Shown here piece by piece: positions 37,395 through 44,515 of a stretch of 57,397 bases of DNA. Made by a program: the position numbers and the translations under genes. Within the stretch, counting starts at the first letter, position 1. Each line of letters opens with the position of its first letter. The notes under the pieces are model-generated. The model saw nothing but the letters and a program-made list of their open reading frames with translations. It was not told the origin of the DNA and ran no database searches. Location: positions 690,562-747,958 of the forward strand of contig NZ_KE150457.1 in the NCBI RefSeq assembly GCF_000411455.1. The letters are read 5' to 3'. The stretch is from Microbacterium sp. oral taxon 186 str. F0373 (GTDB lineage: Bacteria; Actinomycetota; Actinomycetes; Actinomycetales; Microbacteriaceae).

Positions 37395-38384
37395 TCAGGA
37401 TGCCGCGACGAACTCCAGCCGCGTGCCGCTGCGGTGGGCGCGGCATCCGGGCAGATCGATCGGGCCCTGGCCGCGCCAGTCGGTGACGAGTCGGGCGACC
37501 TCGAGGGTCTGCACGCGGGTGAGGCTCACTCCGAACTCGCTCGCGACGACGTGGCGGATGATGCGGTGACGCAGCGCGGGCGGGTTGGCGGCCAGCGCGG
37601 CCACCGAGACCGCGATGCCGGCTTCGGCGTGCTCGACGATGTCTTCGATGGTCTCGTCGATCATCTCGGCGAAAGCGGCGGCATCCTCACGCAGCTGATC
37701 GCTCGTGCGGGCGAGCGCCTCGGCGACGCCGGGGCCGAGCTCGGCTTCGAGCACGGGCATGACGTCTTGGCGCACGCGCACGCGCAGGAACCGGCGGTCG
37801 AGATTGTGCGGGTCCTCCCACGGCGGCAGGCCCACCGCGGTGCACGCGGCGCGGGTGGTCGCGCGGCGCACGCCGAGCAGGGGGCGGAGGATGCGGATGC
37901 CGTCTTCGACCCGGTCGGGCGACATCGCGCCGAGGCTCGCCGCTCCCGACCCGCGGGCGAGACCCACGAGCACGGTCTCGGCCTGGTCGTCGAGGGTGTG
38001 GGCGAGCAGGATCGCTTCGGCCCCGGCATCCTTCGCGGCGGCGAGCAGGGCGGCGCGGCGGGCATCGCGGGCGGCGGCCTCGGGCCCGCCCTCGGTGCCG
38101 ACCTCGACGCGGATGACGCGGGCGGGCAGGCCCCGCTCCACCGCGACGGCGGCCGCGCGGGCGGCGACCCGGTCGGATCCCGCCTGCAGTGCGTGGTCGA
38201 TGATCGCCGCGGAGGCCGCGACCCCGGCTTTCGGCGCCTCGAACGCGACCGCGTCGGCGAGCGCGAGCGAGTCCGCACCGCCGGACAGGCCGACCAGCAC
38301 GGGGCCGGCGACCGTGGCGAGGGCCGCGCGCACCGCCCGGCGGATCTCGGCGACGGCGGGGTCGAGGCTGGGGCGGTGGTCCAC
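37395..38384 (-). CDS. tilS: tRNA(Ile)-lysidine synthase TilS
   Basis: 329 residues. It converts the wobble C of the CAU-anticodon tRNA-Ile to lysidine. The PP-loop is VLVGLSGGADSLALADAV. AHTLDDQAETVLVGLARGSGAASLGAM is the family's second signature, and a helical C-terminal domain follows. The frame is open to 38465, with GTG codons at 38393 and 38384. TAGCGT lies seven bases before the 38384 GTG, which I prefer as a leaderless start. Divergent from ppa across a 170-base gap. Confidence 0.92.
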   Translation of the reverse strand: MDHRPSLDPAVAEIRRAVRAALATVAGPVLVGLSGGADSLALADAVAFEAPKAGVAASAAIIDHALQAGSDRVAARAAAVAVERGLPARVIRVEVGTEGGPEAAARDARRAALLAAAKDAGAEAILLAHTLDDQAETVLVGLARGSGAASLGAMSPDRVEDGIRILRPLLGVRRATTRAACTAVGLPPWEDPHNLDRRFLRVRVRQDVMPVLEAELGPGVAEALARTSDQLREDAAAFAEMIDETIEDIVEHAEAGIAVSVAALAANPPALRHRIIRHVVASEFGVSLTRVQTLEVARLVTDWRGQGPIDLPGCRAHRSGTRLEFVAAS

Positions 38385-38412
38385 GGCATCCACGCTAGCG
38401 ACTGCGCGCCTG

Positions 38413-38481
38413 CACAACTCCTCCTCAACGGAGGGAACCGGGGTCGACCAGGTCCCGGGGTCCACCTGAGGCGGAGTTGTG
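38413..38481. repeat. Long inverted repeat between tilS and ppa
   Basis: CACAACTCCTCCTCA (38413-38427) and its complement with one mismatch (38467-38481) are 39 bases apart, in the divergent promoter region. The intervening sequence is GC-rich with short internal symmetry. It could be an operator, a hairpin in either leader, or a remnant of a small mobile repeat. Confidence 0.5.
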
Positions 38482-38554
38482 ACGCTCGGCAGCTGCGAGC
38501 CCGCCGACTAGGCTGGATGCCGGCATCCACCAGACCCTCCGAAGGAGAACCAGC

Positions 38555-39088
38555 ATGGGCGCATACGACGCCGTCATCGAGATTCCGCGCGGCAGCCGCG
38601 TGAAGTACGAGGTCGACCACGGCACCGGCCGGGTGTTCCTGGACCGCGTGCTGTTCACGCCGATGGGCTACCCCGCGAACTACGGCTTCTTCGAAGACAC
38701 CCTCGGCGAGGACGGCGACCCGCTCGACGTGCTGCTGCTGCTCGACCGCGACCTGTACCCGGGCGTCATGGCGAAGGTGCGCCCCGTCGCCGTGCTGAAG
38801 ATGCTCGACGAGGCCGGCGGCGACGACAAGGTCGTGGCCGTGCTCGCGAAGGATCCGCGCTGGGCGCACATCAACGACGTCGACGACCTCGACGAGTGGA
38901 CCAAGGGCGAGATCGGCCACTTCTTCGAGCACTACAAGGACCTCGAGCCCGGCAAGTGGGTCAAGGTCGACCAGTGGGCCGGCGCCGAAGAGGCCGAGCG
39001 CCTGGTCGCCGAGGCGTTCCAGCGCTTCCAGGACGAGGACGCGCAGACCGCCACCCAGGGTGAGGGCCACGCCCCCAAGACCATCTGA
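38555..39088 (+). CDS. ppa: Inorganic pyrophosphatase
   Basis: 177 residues, family I soluble pyrophosphatase. IPRGSRVKYEVDH and YPANYGFFEDTLGEDGDPLDVLLL carry the metal-binding aspartates, and the C-terminal segment is slightly extended. It hydrolyses PPi and so pulls biosynthetic reactions forward. A TAGGCT -10 lies at 38509-38514 with a leader of about 34 bases holding AAGGAGAA. The terminator palindrome follows 14 bases after the stop. Confidence 0.96.
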   Translation: MGAYDAVIEIPRGSRVKYEVDHGTGRVFLDRVLFTPMGYPANYGFFEDTLGEDGDPLDVLLLLDRDLYPGVMAKVRPVAVLKMLDEAGGDDKVVAVLAKDPRWAHINDVDDLDEWTKGEIGHFFEHYKDLEPGKWVKVDQWAGAEEAERLVAEAFQRFQDEDAQTATQGEGHAPKTI

Positions 39089-39102
39089 GACCTGGTCTCA
39101 CA

Positions 39103-39142
39103 CGCAGAAGAGCGGATGCCGATCGGCATCCGCTCTTCTGCG
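39103..39142. terminator. Bidirectional terminator, 40-bp perfect palindrome
   Basis: Left half CGCAGAAGAGCGGATGCCGA is the exact complement of the right half, leaving only a few bases for the loop. It ends both ppa and the convergent M23 peptidase gene. Confidence 0.8.
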
Positions 39143-39154
39143 TTGCGGCACTCG

Positions 39155-40564
39155 TCAGTAGACGTCGATGCCGTGGTCGTAGAGCACGGGCGCCGGGTCG
39201 ATGCGCACGCCCTGCCAATAGACCTCGAAGTGAAGGTGGCAGCCGGTGGAGGCACCGGTGTTGCCGACATGGGCGATGAGGTCGCCCGCGTTGACCCAGT
39301 CACCGACGTTGACGTTGTAGCCGCCGCTGACGATGTGGGCGTAGCCGGTGACGACTCCGCCGCCGTGGTCGACCTTGACGTAGTTTCCCCAGTCGCCGGT
39401 GTACTGCGCCCAGACGACGCGGCCCGAGGCTGCGGCGTAGATCGGCGACCAGCAGGAGGTGGCGAAGTCGATGCCGCGGTGGCCGCCGCTGGTGCACACG
39501 CCGTTGCCGCAGACCGAGCCGCGGTTGCCGAACCACGAGCTGATGTAGCCGGATGCCGGGCGCACCCAGCCGTCGGTGCCGGGCGTTCCGCCGCCGCCTC
39601 CTCCGCCGCCACCGCCTCCTCCACCGCCGCCGCCGTTTCCGGCGTTGGCGTTGGCGGCGGCCTCGGCTTCGGCCTGCTTGCGACGCTCCTCGGCGAGGGC
39701 GGCCTGGCGAGCCTCCTCCGCTTTGCGCGCGGCTTCGACGCCGGCCTGGTAGTCGGCGACCGTCTTCGTGGTCTGGTCCTGGAGCGCGGCGAGCTGCGCC
39801 TGGAGGGTGCCGAGGTTCTTGTCCTGCTCGGCGAGCGCGGCTTGGGCGGCGGCGGCGGCATCCTGCGCGGCCTGCATCTTCTGCTGGGCTTCCTGCTGCA
39901 GACGGTCACGCTCGTCGCGGGCCAGCTTGGCCTTGTCGCTCAGGCTCTGGGCGTTGTTGCGGGCGCTGACCGCGTCGGCGTAGACGCCGCGGTTGGCCTC
40001 GACCAGACGGTCCATCGTGCCGAGCTTGGCGAGCAGGTCATCGGCGCTGGCGGCGGAGCCGGAGAAGAAGAGCTCCATGGACGGGTCGCTGCCGCCGGCA
40101 CGGTACTGCTGGGCGGCAAGACGGCCGAGCTTCTTGGCCGACTCGGTCGCGCGGGCCGACTCTTCGTCGGCCTGCTTCTGCAGAGCGTCCGCATTGTCGG
40201 ACGCGGTCTCGAAGTCGATCTGCGCCTGCACGTATTCGTTGGCGAGACGCTCGGCGTCGGCCTGCTTCGCTGCGACGTCGGCCTGCAGGGCGGCGATCAG
40301 ACCCTGGATGCGGGTGACTTCGTTGGCCTTGGCGGCCTCGTTGTTCTTGGCGTTCTGCACGTCGTCCCACGAGGGATAGTCGGCGGCGAACGCGGACGGG
40401 CTGAACCGCAGGCCGAAGGCGCTGACGGCGCCGAGGCTCAGAACGCCGAGCCCCGCGAGGCCCAGGGCGGACCGGCGGCTCATCGGGCCACGCAGGCCCG
40501 CCATTTCCGTGGCGGTCGGCGCGCAACCGCAGTCTTCCGCCGAAGCGGCCTTCTCGGTCTTCAC
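39155..40564 (-). CDS. Secreted coiled-coil M23 (LytM-type) metallopeptidase
   Basis: 469 residues. The N-terminus has a twin-arginine-like signal (SRRSALGLAGLGVLSLGAVSAFG, cleavage after SAFA near residue 60) preceded by a 28-residue n-region. Residues 65-310 are a long coiled coil, followed by a run of about 16 glycines. The C-terminal M23 domain has the Zn/catalytic residues of GGHRGIDF and CHLHFEVYW. The layout is that of PcsB/EnvC/RipC-like cell-wall hydrolases or their activators acting at division sites. GTG start with GGAGG six bases upstream; longer in-frame starts lack a ribosome site. Expressed from a TAGTGT -10 at 40624-40629. Confidence 0.9.
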   Translation of the reverse strand: MKTEKAASAEDCGCAPTATEMAGLRGPMSRRSALGLAGLGVLSLGAVSAFGLRFSPSAFAADYPSWDDVQNAKNNEAAKANEVTRIQGLIAALQADVAAKQADAERLANEYVQAQIDFETASDNADALQKQADEESARATESAKKLGRLAAQQYRAGGSDPSMELFFSGSAASADDLLAKLGTMDRLVEANRGVYADAVSARNNAQSLSDKAKLARDERDRLQQEAQQKMQAAQDAAAAAQAALAEQDKNLGTLQAQLAALQDQTTKTVADYQAGVEAARKAEEARQAALAEERRKQAEAEAAANANAGNGGGGGGGGGGGGGGGGTPGTDGWVRPASGYISSWFGNRGSVCGNGVCTSGGHRGIDFATSCWSPIYAAASGRVVWAQYTGDWGNYVKVDHGGGVVTGYAHIVSGGYNVNVGDWVNAGDLIAHVGNTGASTGCHLHFEVYWQGVRIDPAPVLYDHGIDVY

Positions 40565-40623
40565 CTCGAACCTCCGTCTTTCACGCGCGTTGACCCCCGC
40601 CACCGGAAGTGGCAACACACGTC

Positions 40624-40629
40624 ACACTA
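40624..40629 (-). promoter_or_regulatory. -10 hexamer (TAGTGT) for the M23 peptidase gene
   Basis: TAGTGT on the minus strand, about 60 bases before the GTG. The leader it implies contains a GCCAC-TTCCG-GTGGC hairpin before the GGAGG site. I see no gene or other clear feature in the rest of the 40565-40834 gap. Confidence 0.35.
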
Positions 40630-40834
40630 ACAACATTCGTCACATTCGCCCAGGGGTTCCCGGTGATGAAACAGCTGGGAAACCGGGTCAAATCGCAGGC
40701 TCGCACGTGCCGCGCCCGCGGCCATCCTCCCCCGCGGATGCGGCGAGGCTCGGCATCCCACGCCCTCGATTTCCGATTTGCTGGATGATCTCTTATGCTT
40801 GAGCGTCGGTAAGAATGAGCCTCCGGGTTCGCTC

Positions 40835-40907
40835 GGCCCCATCGTTTAGCGGCCTAGGACGCCGCCCTTTCACGGCGGTAGCACGGGTTCGAATCCCGTT
40901 GGGGTCA
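40835..40907 (+). tRNA. tRNA-Glu(UUC)
   Basis: Acceptor GGCCCCA pairs with TGGGGTC. The anticodon stem CCGCC/GGCGG has loop CTTTCAC with TTC, and the T-arm is GGGTTCGAATCCC. 73 nt, CCA not encoded. Confidence 0.96.
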
Positions 40908-40934
40908 CTCTCCGACACACAACTGAATACGTAT

Positions 40935-41008
40935 GGCCCTGTAGCGCAGTTGGTTAGCGTGCCGCCCTGTCACGGCGGAGGTCGCGGGTTCAAGTCCCGT
41001 CAGGGTCG
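40935..41008 (+). tRNA. tRNA-Asp(GUC)
   Basis: Acceptor GGCCCTG pairs with CAGGGTC, discriminator G. Anticodon GTC sits in loop CTGTCAC, with T-arm CGGGTTCAAGTCCCG. 74 nt, CCA not encoded. It follows tRNA-Glu by 27 bases and is probably co-transcribed. A weak GGGCCC hairpin lies downstream (about 41020-41050). Confidence 0.96.
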
Positions 41009-41090
41009 CTCCGAGCGACGGGCCCTTTTCTTTCGAGATCGAGGGCCCTTCGTGTAGGACGCGGCAGATTCTCTCAAGCGGATGCCGCGC

Positions 41091-41163
41091 GGCTCTGTAG
41101 CTCAGTTGGTAGAGCGCACGACTGAAAATCGTGAGGTCACGGGATCGACGCCCGTCGGAGCCA
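41091..41163 (+). tRNA. tRNA-Phe(GAA)
   Basis: Acceptor GGCTCTG pairs with CGGAGCC (one G-T pair), discriminator A. Anticodon GAA in loop CTGAAAA. The T-arm GGGATCGACGCCC is slightly unusual, with ATC in place of TTC at its start. 73 nt, CCA not encoded. Confidence 0.93.
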
Positions 41164-41191
41164 CACGAACCGTCGTTACAACGGTTCCAGA

Positions 41192-41230
41192 AACCCTCGC
41201 CTAGCTTCTACATGGCGGGGGTTTTGCTTT
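41192..41230 (+). terminator. Terminator after tRNA-Phe
   Basis: AACCCTCGCC (41192-41201) pairs with GGCGGGGGTT (41214-41223, one mismatch), followed by TTGCTTT. Confidence 0.7.
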
Positions 41231-41343
41231 GGGCCCGGTGTGGCGCGCTTCTCGAGCCGCGCTGGCGGCCTACCGCGATTGAGCAATCTAGACGAGTGAA
41301 TCGGCCTGACTTCTGTTCCGTTCTTCAAGCAAGGATGGACTCG

Positions 41344-41649
41344 ATGAACAGGAAGTACTCGCCGGAGATGCGTGAGCGGGCGTTGCGGATGCTCGCGGAG
41401 ACGCGGCCGTCGCATCCGAATATGATGAGCGCGGTCCGGCACGTGGCTGGGCTGCTGGGGATGAGCCCGGAGATGCTGCGCCTCTGGCAGCGTCGTTATG
41501 AGGTCGACGCTGGCGTGAAGCCGGGGCTGACGACGGATGCGGCGGCGGAGATCACGCGGCTGCAGAAGGAGAACGCCGAGCTGCGGAAGGCGAACGAGAT
41601 CCTCAAGGCTGCGAGCGTGTTTTTCGCGAAGGAGCTCGACCGCCCCTGA
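41344..41649 (+). CDS. IS3 transposase OrfA (second element)
   Basis: 101 residues. The helix-turn-helix starts MNRKYSPEMRERALRMLAETRP and includes MSPEMLRLWQRRYEVDAG, then a coiled C-terminal helix EITRLQKENAELRKANEILKAASVFF. AAGGA seven bases before the ATG at 41344 decides this start over the ATG at 41335 and the longer open frame. TGA at 41647-41649. Confidence 0.88.
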   Translation: MNRKYSPEMRERALRMLAETRPSHPNMMSAVRHVAGLLGMSPEMLRLWQRRYEVDAGVKPGLTTDAAAEITRLQKENAELRKANEILKAASVFFAKELDRP

Positions 41650-42581
41650 CCGAGATGATCCGGTTCATCAATGAGCACCGGGATCAATTCGGGGTCGAGC
41701 TCATCTGCCGGGTCCTCCGACCGGCAGTTCCGGGGTTCCTCACCTCCCGCGGCTACCGCGCCGCCATCAGCCGTGCCCTGTCGGCCCGGCAGCTGCGCGA
41801 CGGCCTCCTCGTCCCGGAGGTCGCGAGGCTGCACGCCGAGAACTACGGCGTCTACGGGCGGCGGAAGATGCATGCGCTGATGCGCCGGCAAGGCTGGGAC
41901 ATCGGCCGCGACCAGACCGAACGCCTCATGCGGCTCGCGGGGGTGCGCGGCGTCAAGAAGTCGAAGCGAGTGTTCACCACGAGGAGCGACAAGACGACGG
42001 TGCTGCCTGCTGATCTGGTGAACCGCCGCTTCACGGCGTCGGCGCCGCGTCGGCTCTGGATGTGTGACGTGACCTATGTCGCGACATGGTCCGGGTTCGC
42101 GTATGTCGCGTTCGTCACCGATGTCTACTCTCGCCGCATCATCGGGTGGAACGTCGCGTCGACGTTGCGATCGGAGATCCTGCCGATGCAGGCGCTCGAC
42201 ATGGCCGCGTGGAGCGCCGGTGGCAGGCTCGACGGGCTGATCCATCACGCGGATCACGGCTCGAACTACACCGCGATGGTCTACATGGAGCGGATCGTCG
42301 AGCTCGGCGCGGTCCCCTCCACGGGGACCGTCGGGGACAGCTTCGATAACGCGATGGCGGAGGCGGTGAACAACCTCTACAAGACCGAACTGATCCGTCA
42401 GCGCGGCCCCTGGCGCACAGTCGAGCAGGTCGAGCTCGCGACGCTCGAATGGGTGTGGTGGTGGAACAACCAGCGCCTCCACGGCGAGCTCGACATGCGT
42501 ACCCCGATCGAGGTCGAGGACGCGTACTACGCTGACCACGAATCAGCCAATCTGGCACTGGCCGGACAAGGCTCCCGATAG
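41643..42581 (+). CDS. IS3 transposase OrfB (second element)
   Basis: The integrase core has D in LWMCDVTYVATW, D in HHADHGSNYTA and E in DNAMAEAVNNLYKTEL. The first ATG is at 41655, but the -1 frame joins OrfA smoothly (LDRP then LTEMIRFINEHRDQFGVELICRVL), so an OrfAB fusion by frameshifting is likely. TAG at 42579-42581 touches the right inverted repeat. Intact. Confidence 0.88.
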   Translation, partial: PLTEMIRFINEHRDQFGVELICRVLRPAVPGFLTSRGYRAAISRALSARQLRDGLLVPEVARLHAENYGVYGRRKMHALMRRQGWDIGRDQTERLMRLAGVRGVKKSKRVFTTRSDKTTVLPADLVNRRFTASAPRRLWMCDVTYVATWSGFAYVAFVTDVYSRRIIGWNVASTLRSEILPMQALDMAAWSAGGRLDGLIHHADHGSNYTAMVYMERIVELGAVPSTGTVGDSFDNAMAEAVNNLYKTELIRQRGPWRTVEQVELATLEWVWWWNNQRLHGELDMRTPIEVEDAYYADHESANLALAGQGSR

Positions 42582-42603
42582 GAACGAAAGTCAGGCCGAT
42601 TCA

Positions 42604-42710
42604 ATCCTGGCTGGCCGGCGTTCGGCACCGAGCGGATGACGCAGATCTGGGATGCCGCGCCGCGCGTGGCCCCGCAGCGACGGGCAGCCGTCGTCGACGC
42701 ACTGGGGTAG
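42604..42710 (+). pseudogene. 3' remnant of a gene cut by the IS3 element
   Basis: The frame runs directly out of the element and reads NPGWPAFGTERMTQIWDAA through to RRAAVVDALG before TAG at 42708-42710. It has normal GC-rich codon usage and no start of its own. The GWPAFGTERMTQIWD text resembles the C-terminal end of type-B carboxylesterases, but 34 residues are too few to be sure. No matching 5' part is found left of the element. Confidence 0.35.
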
Positions 42711-42715
42711 GGCAA

Positions 42716-42749
42716 TTCGACTCGGCGCACGGCGCGTCGCTCAACGACC
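42716..42749 (-). repeat. Dispersed intergenic repeat, diverged minus copy
   Basis: Read on the minus strand it begins GGTCGTTGAGCGACGCG and ends CCGAGTCGAA. It lies just after the gene remnant, keeping the family's position 3' of a gene. Confidence 0.5.
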
Positions 42750-42821
42750 GCGAAATGCTCGATGAACGGCATCCGTCCACAGGTTGAATACTCGCGGTGG
42801 CGCTCGACGCGATTCGCGGGG

Positions 42822-42827
42822 TAGAGT
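42822..42827 (+). promoter_or_regulatory. Candidate -10 hexamer (TAGAGT) of the polysaccharide operon
   Basis: TAGAGT would start transcription near 42834 and give a leader of about 155 bases before the sugar transferase. No strong -35 is visible. Confidence 0.35.
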
Positions 42828-42833
42828 CACTCA

Positions 42834-42988
42834 CGACGCACGCGTGACAGCCGGGGGGTTGGTCCGCAGGAGACGGGGGTCTTCGCGTCGTCTTACTGGG
42901 GGTGGACGGATTTCGATCCGTCCGTCGGTTTGCTGGGGGGCAAAATGCCGACTGCACTGCTGCGTTCGTCCGTGCTGGGGATCACACG
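42834..42988 (+). promoter_or_regulatory. Structured, G-tract-rich 5' leader of the polysaccharide operon
   Basis: Contains four runs of five or six G (42853-42858, 42875-42879, 42898-42902, 42935-42940) and a perfect hairpin GGACGGAT-TTCG-ATCCGTCC (42904-42923) with a stable TTCG tetraloop. It ends in a small ORF whose ribosome site is the last G-run. Such a leader suggests post-transcriptional control. Confidence 0.45.
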
Positions 42989-42992
42989 ATGA
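42945..42992 (+). CDS. 15-codon leader peptide ORF of the polysaccharide operon
   Basis: ATG 42945 encodes MPTALLRSSVLGITR and stops with TGA at 42990-42992. The stop overlaps the sugar transferase ATG (42989) as ATGA. GGGGGG ends four bases before the ATG and can act as its ribosome site, whereas the sugar transferase itself has only GGGG eight bases upstream. Translation of the peptide could therefore couple to, or gate, the operon. Confidence 0.4.
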   Translation: MPTALLRSSVLGITR

Positions 42993-44515
42993 GCGCGCTT
43001 CACGACGCCACGGGCATCGCGACGACCGGGTTCGTTTCACCGTTCCCGACCATCGCGTCCCGGGCGTCTGCGGCCGCACCACCGTCGCGTGCTCTCGAGC
43101 GCCGACAGTCGTGGGAACGTCGCTACCGCTGGATCCTGCGCACGAGCGACGCCGCCGCCGTCGTTTTCACCTGCGCAGTGGCCTCGGTGGTCTCGATCGG
43201 CGCGGTGAGCGGCCCGCTCGCCGTCGCCGATCCTGGCCTCGTCTTCCAGATCGCCGCCGCCACGGCCGTGATCTGGCTCCTGATGCTCTCCGCCTTCGTG
43301 ACGCGGGACGTCAAGCTCATCGGCTCGGGCGCCGCCGAGTACACCCGCCTGATCCACGCGACCGGTTTCGCGTTCGGACTTCTCGCGATGATCGATGTGG
43401 CCATCGATGTCGACGGCATCCGCGCACAGCTCTTCGTCGCGCTGCCCCTCGGCATCAGCGCCCTGCTCTTCGAGCGCTGGCTGTGGCGCCGGTGGCTCAT
43501 CCGCCGTCGACTGGCGGGCGCGTACACGACGCGCGCGATCGTGGTCGGCGACCGCGCGGACGTCGAGTACGTGATCCGCTCGATCGCCGATCCCGGCCTG
43601 GGCTACCAGGTGGTCGGCGCCTCGCTGCGCGGCGACGACCTCGACAGCCTGCGGGTCGGCGACGCCATCTATCCGGCGATGCGCACGCACAGCGTGGCCG
43701 AAGCCGCCGCAGCGCTCGACGCCGACACGATCATCATGGCCAGCCGCGGAGACGAAGGCGCAGACGAGATCAAGCACCTCGCCTGGCAGCTGGAGAACAC
43801 CGCCGCCGAGCTGGTCATCTCCAGCCGCGTCTCCGATGTCGCCGGGCCGCGCATGTCGCTGCGGCCCGTCGAGGGCCTGCCGCTCATCCATGTCGAGATC
43901 GCGTCGTTCACCGGTCGCGCCTACGTCGCCAAACGCGCACTCGACATCGCGGTCGCCTCGATCGCGCTCTTTTTCTTCGCACCGATCGCGGCGGTCATCG
44001 CCATCGCGGTCAAGCTCGACTCGCCCGGCCCGCTGTTCTTTCCCCAAGCACGGGTCGGTCGTGACGGCCACGAGTTCCGAATGATCAAGTTCCGCTCGAT
44101 GGCCGTGGATGCCGAGGAGCAGCGCGCTGAGCTGCTCGCGGCGAACGAGGGCGCGGGCCCGCTGTTCAAGATGCACAACGACCCTCGGGTCACCCGCGTG
44201 GGTCGGATCCTGCGGAAATACTCGCTCGACGAGGTTCCCCAGTTCTGGAACGTGCTGTTCGGCGACATGAGTGTCGTCGGCCCGCGCCCTCCTCTTCCCA
44301 GCGAAGTCGCCACCTACGACGACAGCGTCTTCCGTCGCCTCTACATCAAGCCGGGCATCACCGGTCCCTGGCAGGTCGGCGGACGCAGCGACCTCAGCTG
44401 GGAGGAGAGCGTCCGGCTCGACCTGCGGTACGTGGAGAACTGGTCGGTCGTCGACGACCTCCAGATCATGTGGCGCACTGTGCGCGTGATGGTGCGGTCC
44501 GAAGGAGCTTACTGA
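42989..44515 (+). CDS. Polyprenyl glycosylphosphotransferase (priming sugar transferase)
   Basis: 508 residues. It starts polymer synthesis by moving a sugar-1-phosphate to undecaprenyl phosphate. Four membrane helices (about 55-150) are followed by a Rossmann-like CoA-binding domain (AYTTRAIVVGDRADVEYVIRSI). A fifth hydrophobic segment leads into the catalytic domain (KRALDIAVASIALFFFAPIAAVIAIAVKLDSPGPLFFPQARVG, FRMIKFRSM, LDEVPQFWNVLFGDMSVVGPRPP, PGITGPWQVGGRSDLSWEE). This is the WbaP/CpsE/exopolysaccharide type. ATG 42989 fits the overlap with the leader ORF; the longer open frame upstream has no protein-like pattern. The sugar cannot be told. Confidence 0.93.
   Translation: MSALHDATGIATTGFVSPFPTIASRASAAAPPSRALERRQSWERRYRWILRTSDAAAVVFTCAVASVVSIGAVSGPLAVADPGLVFQIAAATAVIWLLMLSAFVTRDVKLIGSGAAEYTRLIHATGFAFGLLAMIDVAIDVDGIRAQLFVALPLGISALLFERWLWRRWLIRRRLAGAYTTRAIVVGDRADVEYVIRSIADPGLGYQVVGASLRGDDLDSLRVGDAIYPAMRTHSVAEAAAALDADTIIMASRGDEGADEIKHLAWQLENTAAELVISSRVSDVAGPRMSLRPVEGLPLIHVEIASFTGRAYVAKRALDIAVASIALFFFAPIAAVIAIAVKLDSPGPLFFPQARVGRDGHEFRMIKFRSMAVDAEEQRAELLAANEGAGPLFKMHNDPRVTRVGRILRKYSLDEVPQFWNVLFGDMSVVGPRPPLPSEVATYDDSVFRRLYIKPGITGPWQVGGRSDLSWEESVRLDLRYVENWSVVDDLQIMWRTVRVMVRSEGAY

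Larger units (their letters stand above)
41297..42603 (+). mobile_element. IS3-family insertion sequence, 1307 bp
   Basis: Ends at 41297-41319 and 42581-42603 are inverted repeats of 23 bases with two adjacent mismatches (tip TGAATCGGCCTGACTT). Inside lie orfA and orfB in -1 relation. Unlike the copy at 15659 there is no target duplication (GAG on the left, ATC on the right), which suggests that adjacent DNA was deleted after insertion. The element is clearly different from the first IS3 copy. Confidence 0.88.

Noticed and set aside
40565..40834. A c-di-AMP (ydaO-type) riboswitch upstream of the M23 peptidase gene
   Set aside because: Such riboswitches do precede cell-wall hydrolases in actinobacteria, and a GGGAACCC-like stretch is present, but I could not assemble the conserved core on the correct side of the predicted start.
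41231..41296. A 5' gene fragment left of the second IS3 element matching the stub on its right
   Set aside because: The 66 bases after the tRNA-Phe terminator give no coding pattern that joins to the stub at 42604-42710.
42853..42940. A G-quadruplex formed by the four G-runs of the polysaccharide leader
   Set aside because: Loops between runs are 16 to 32 bases long and contain a strong competing hairpin, so an intramolecular quadruplex is unlikely.
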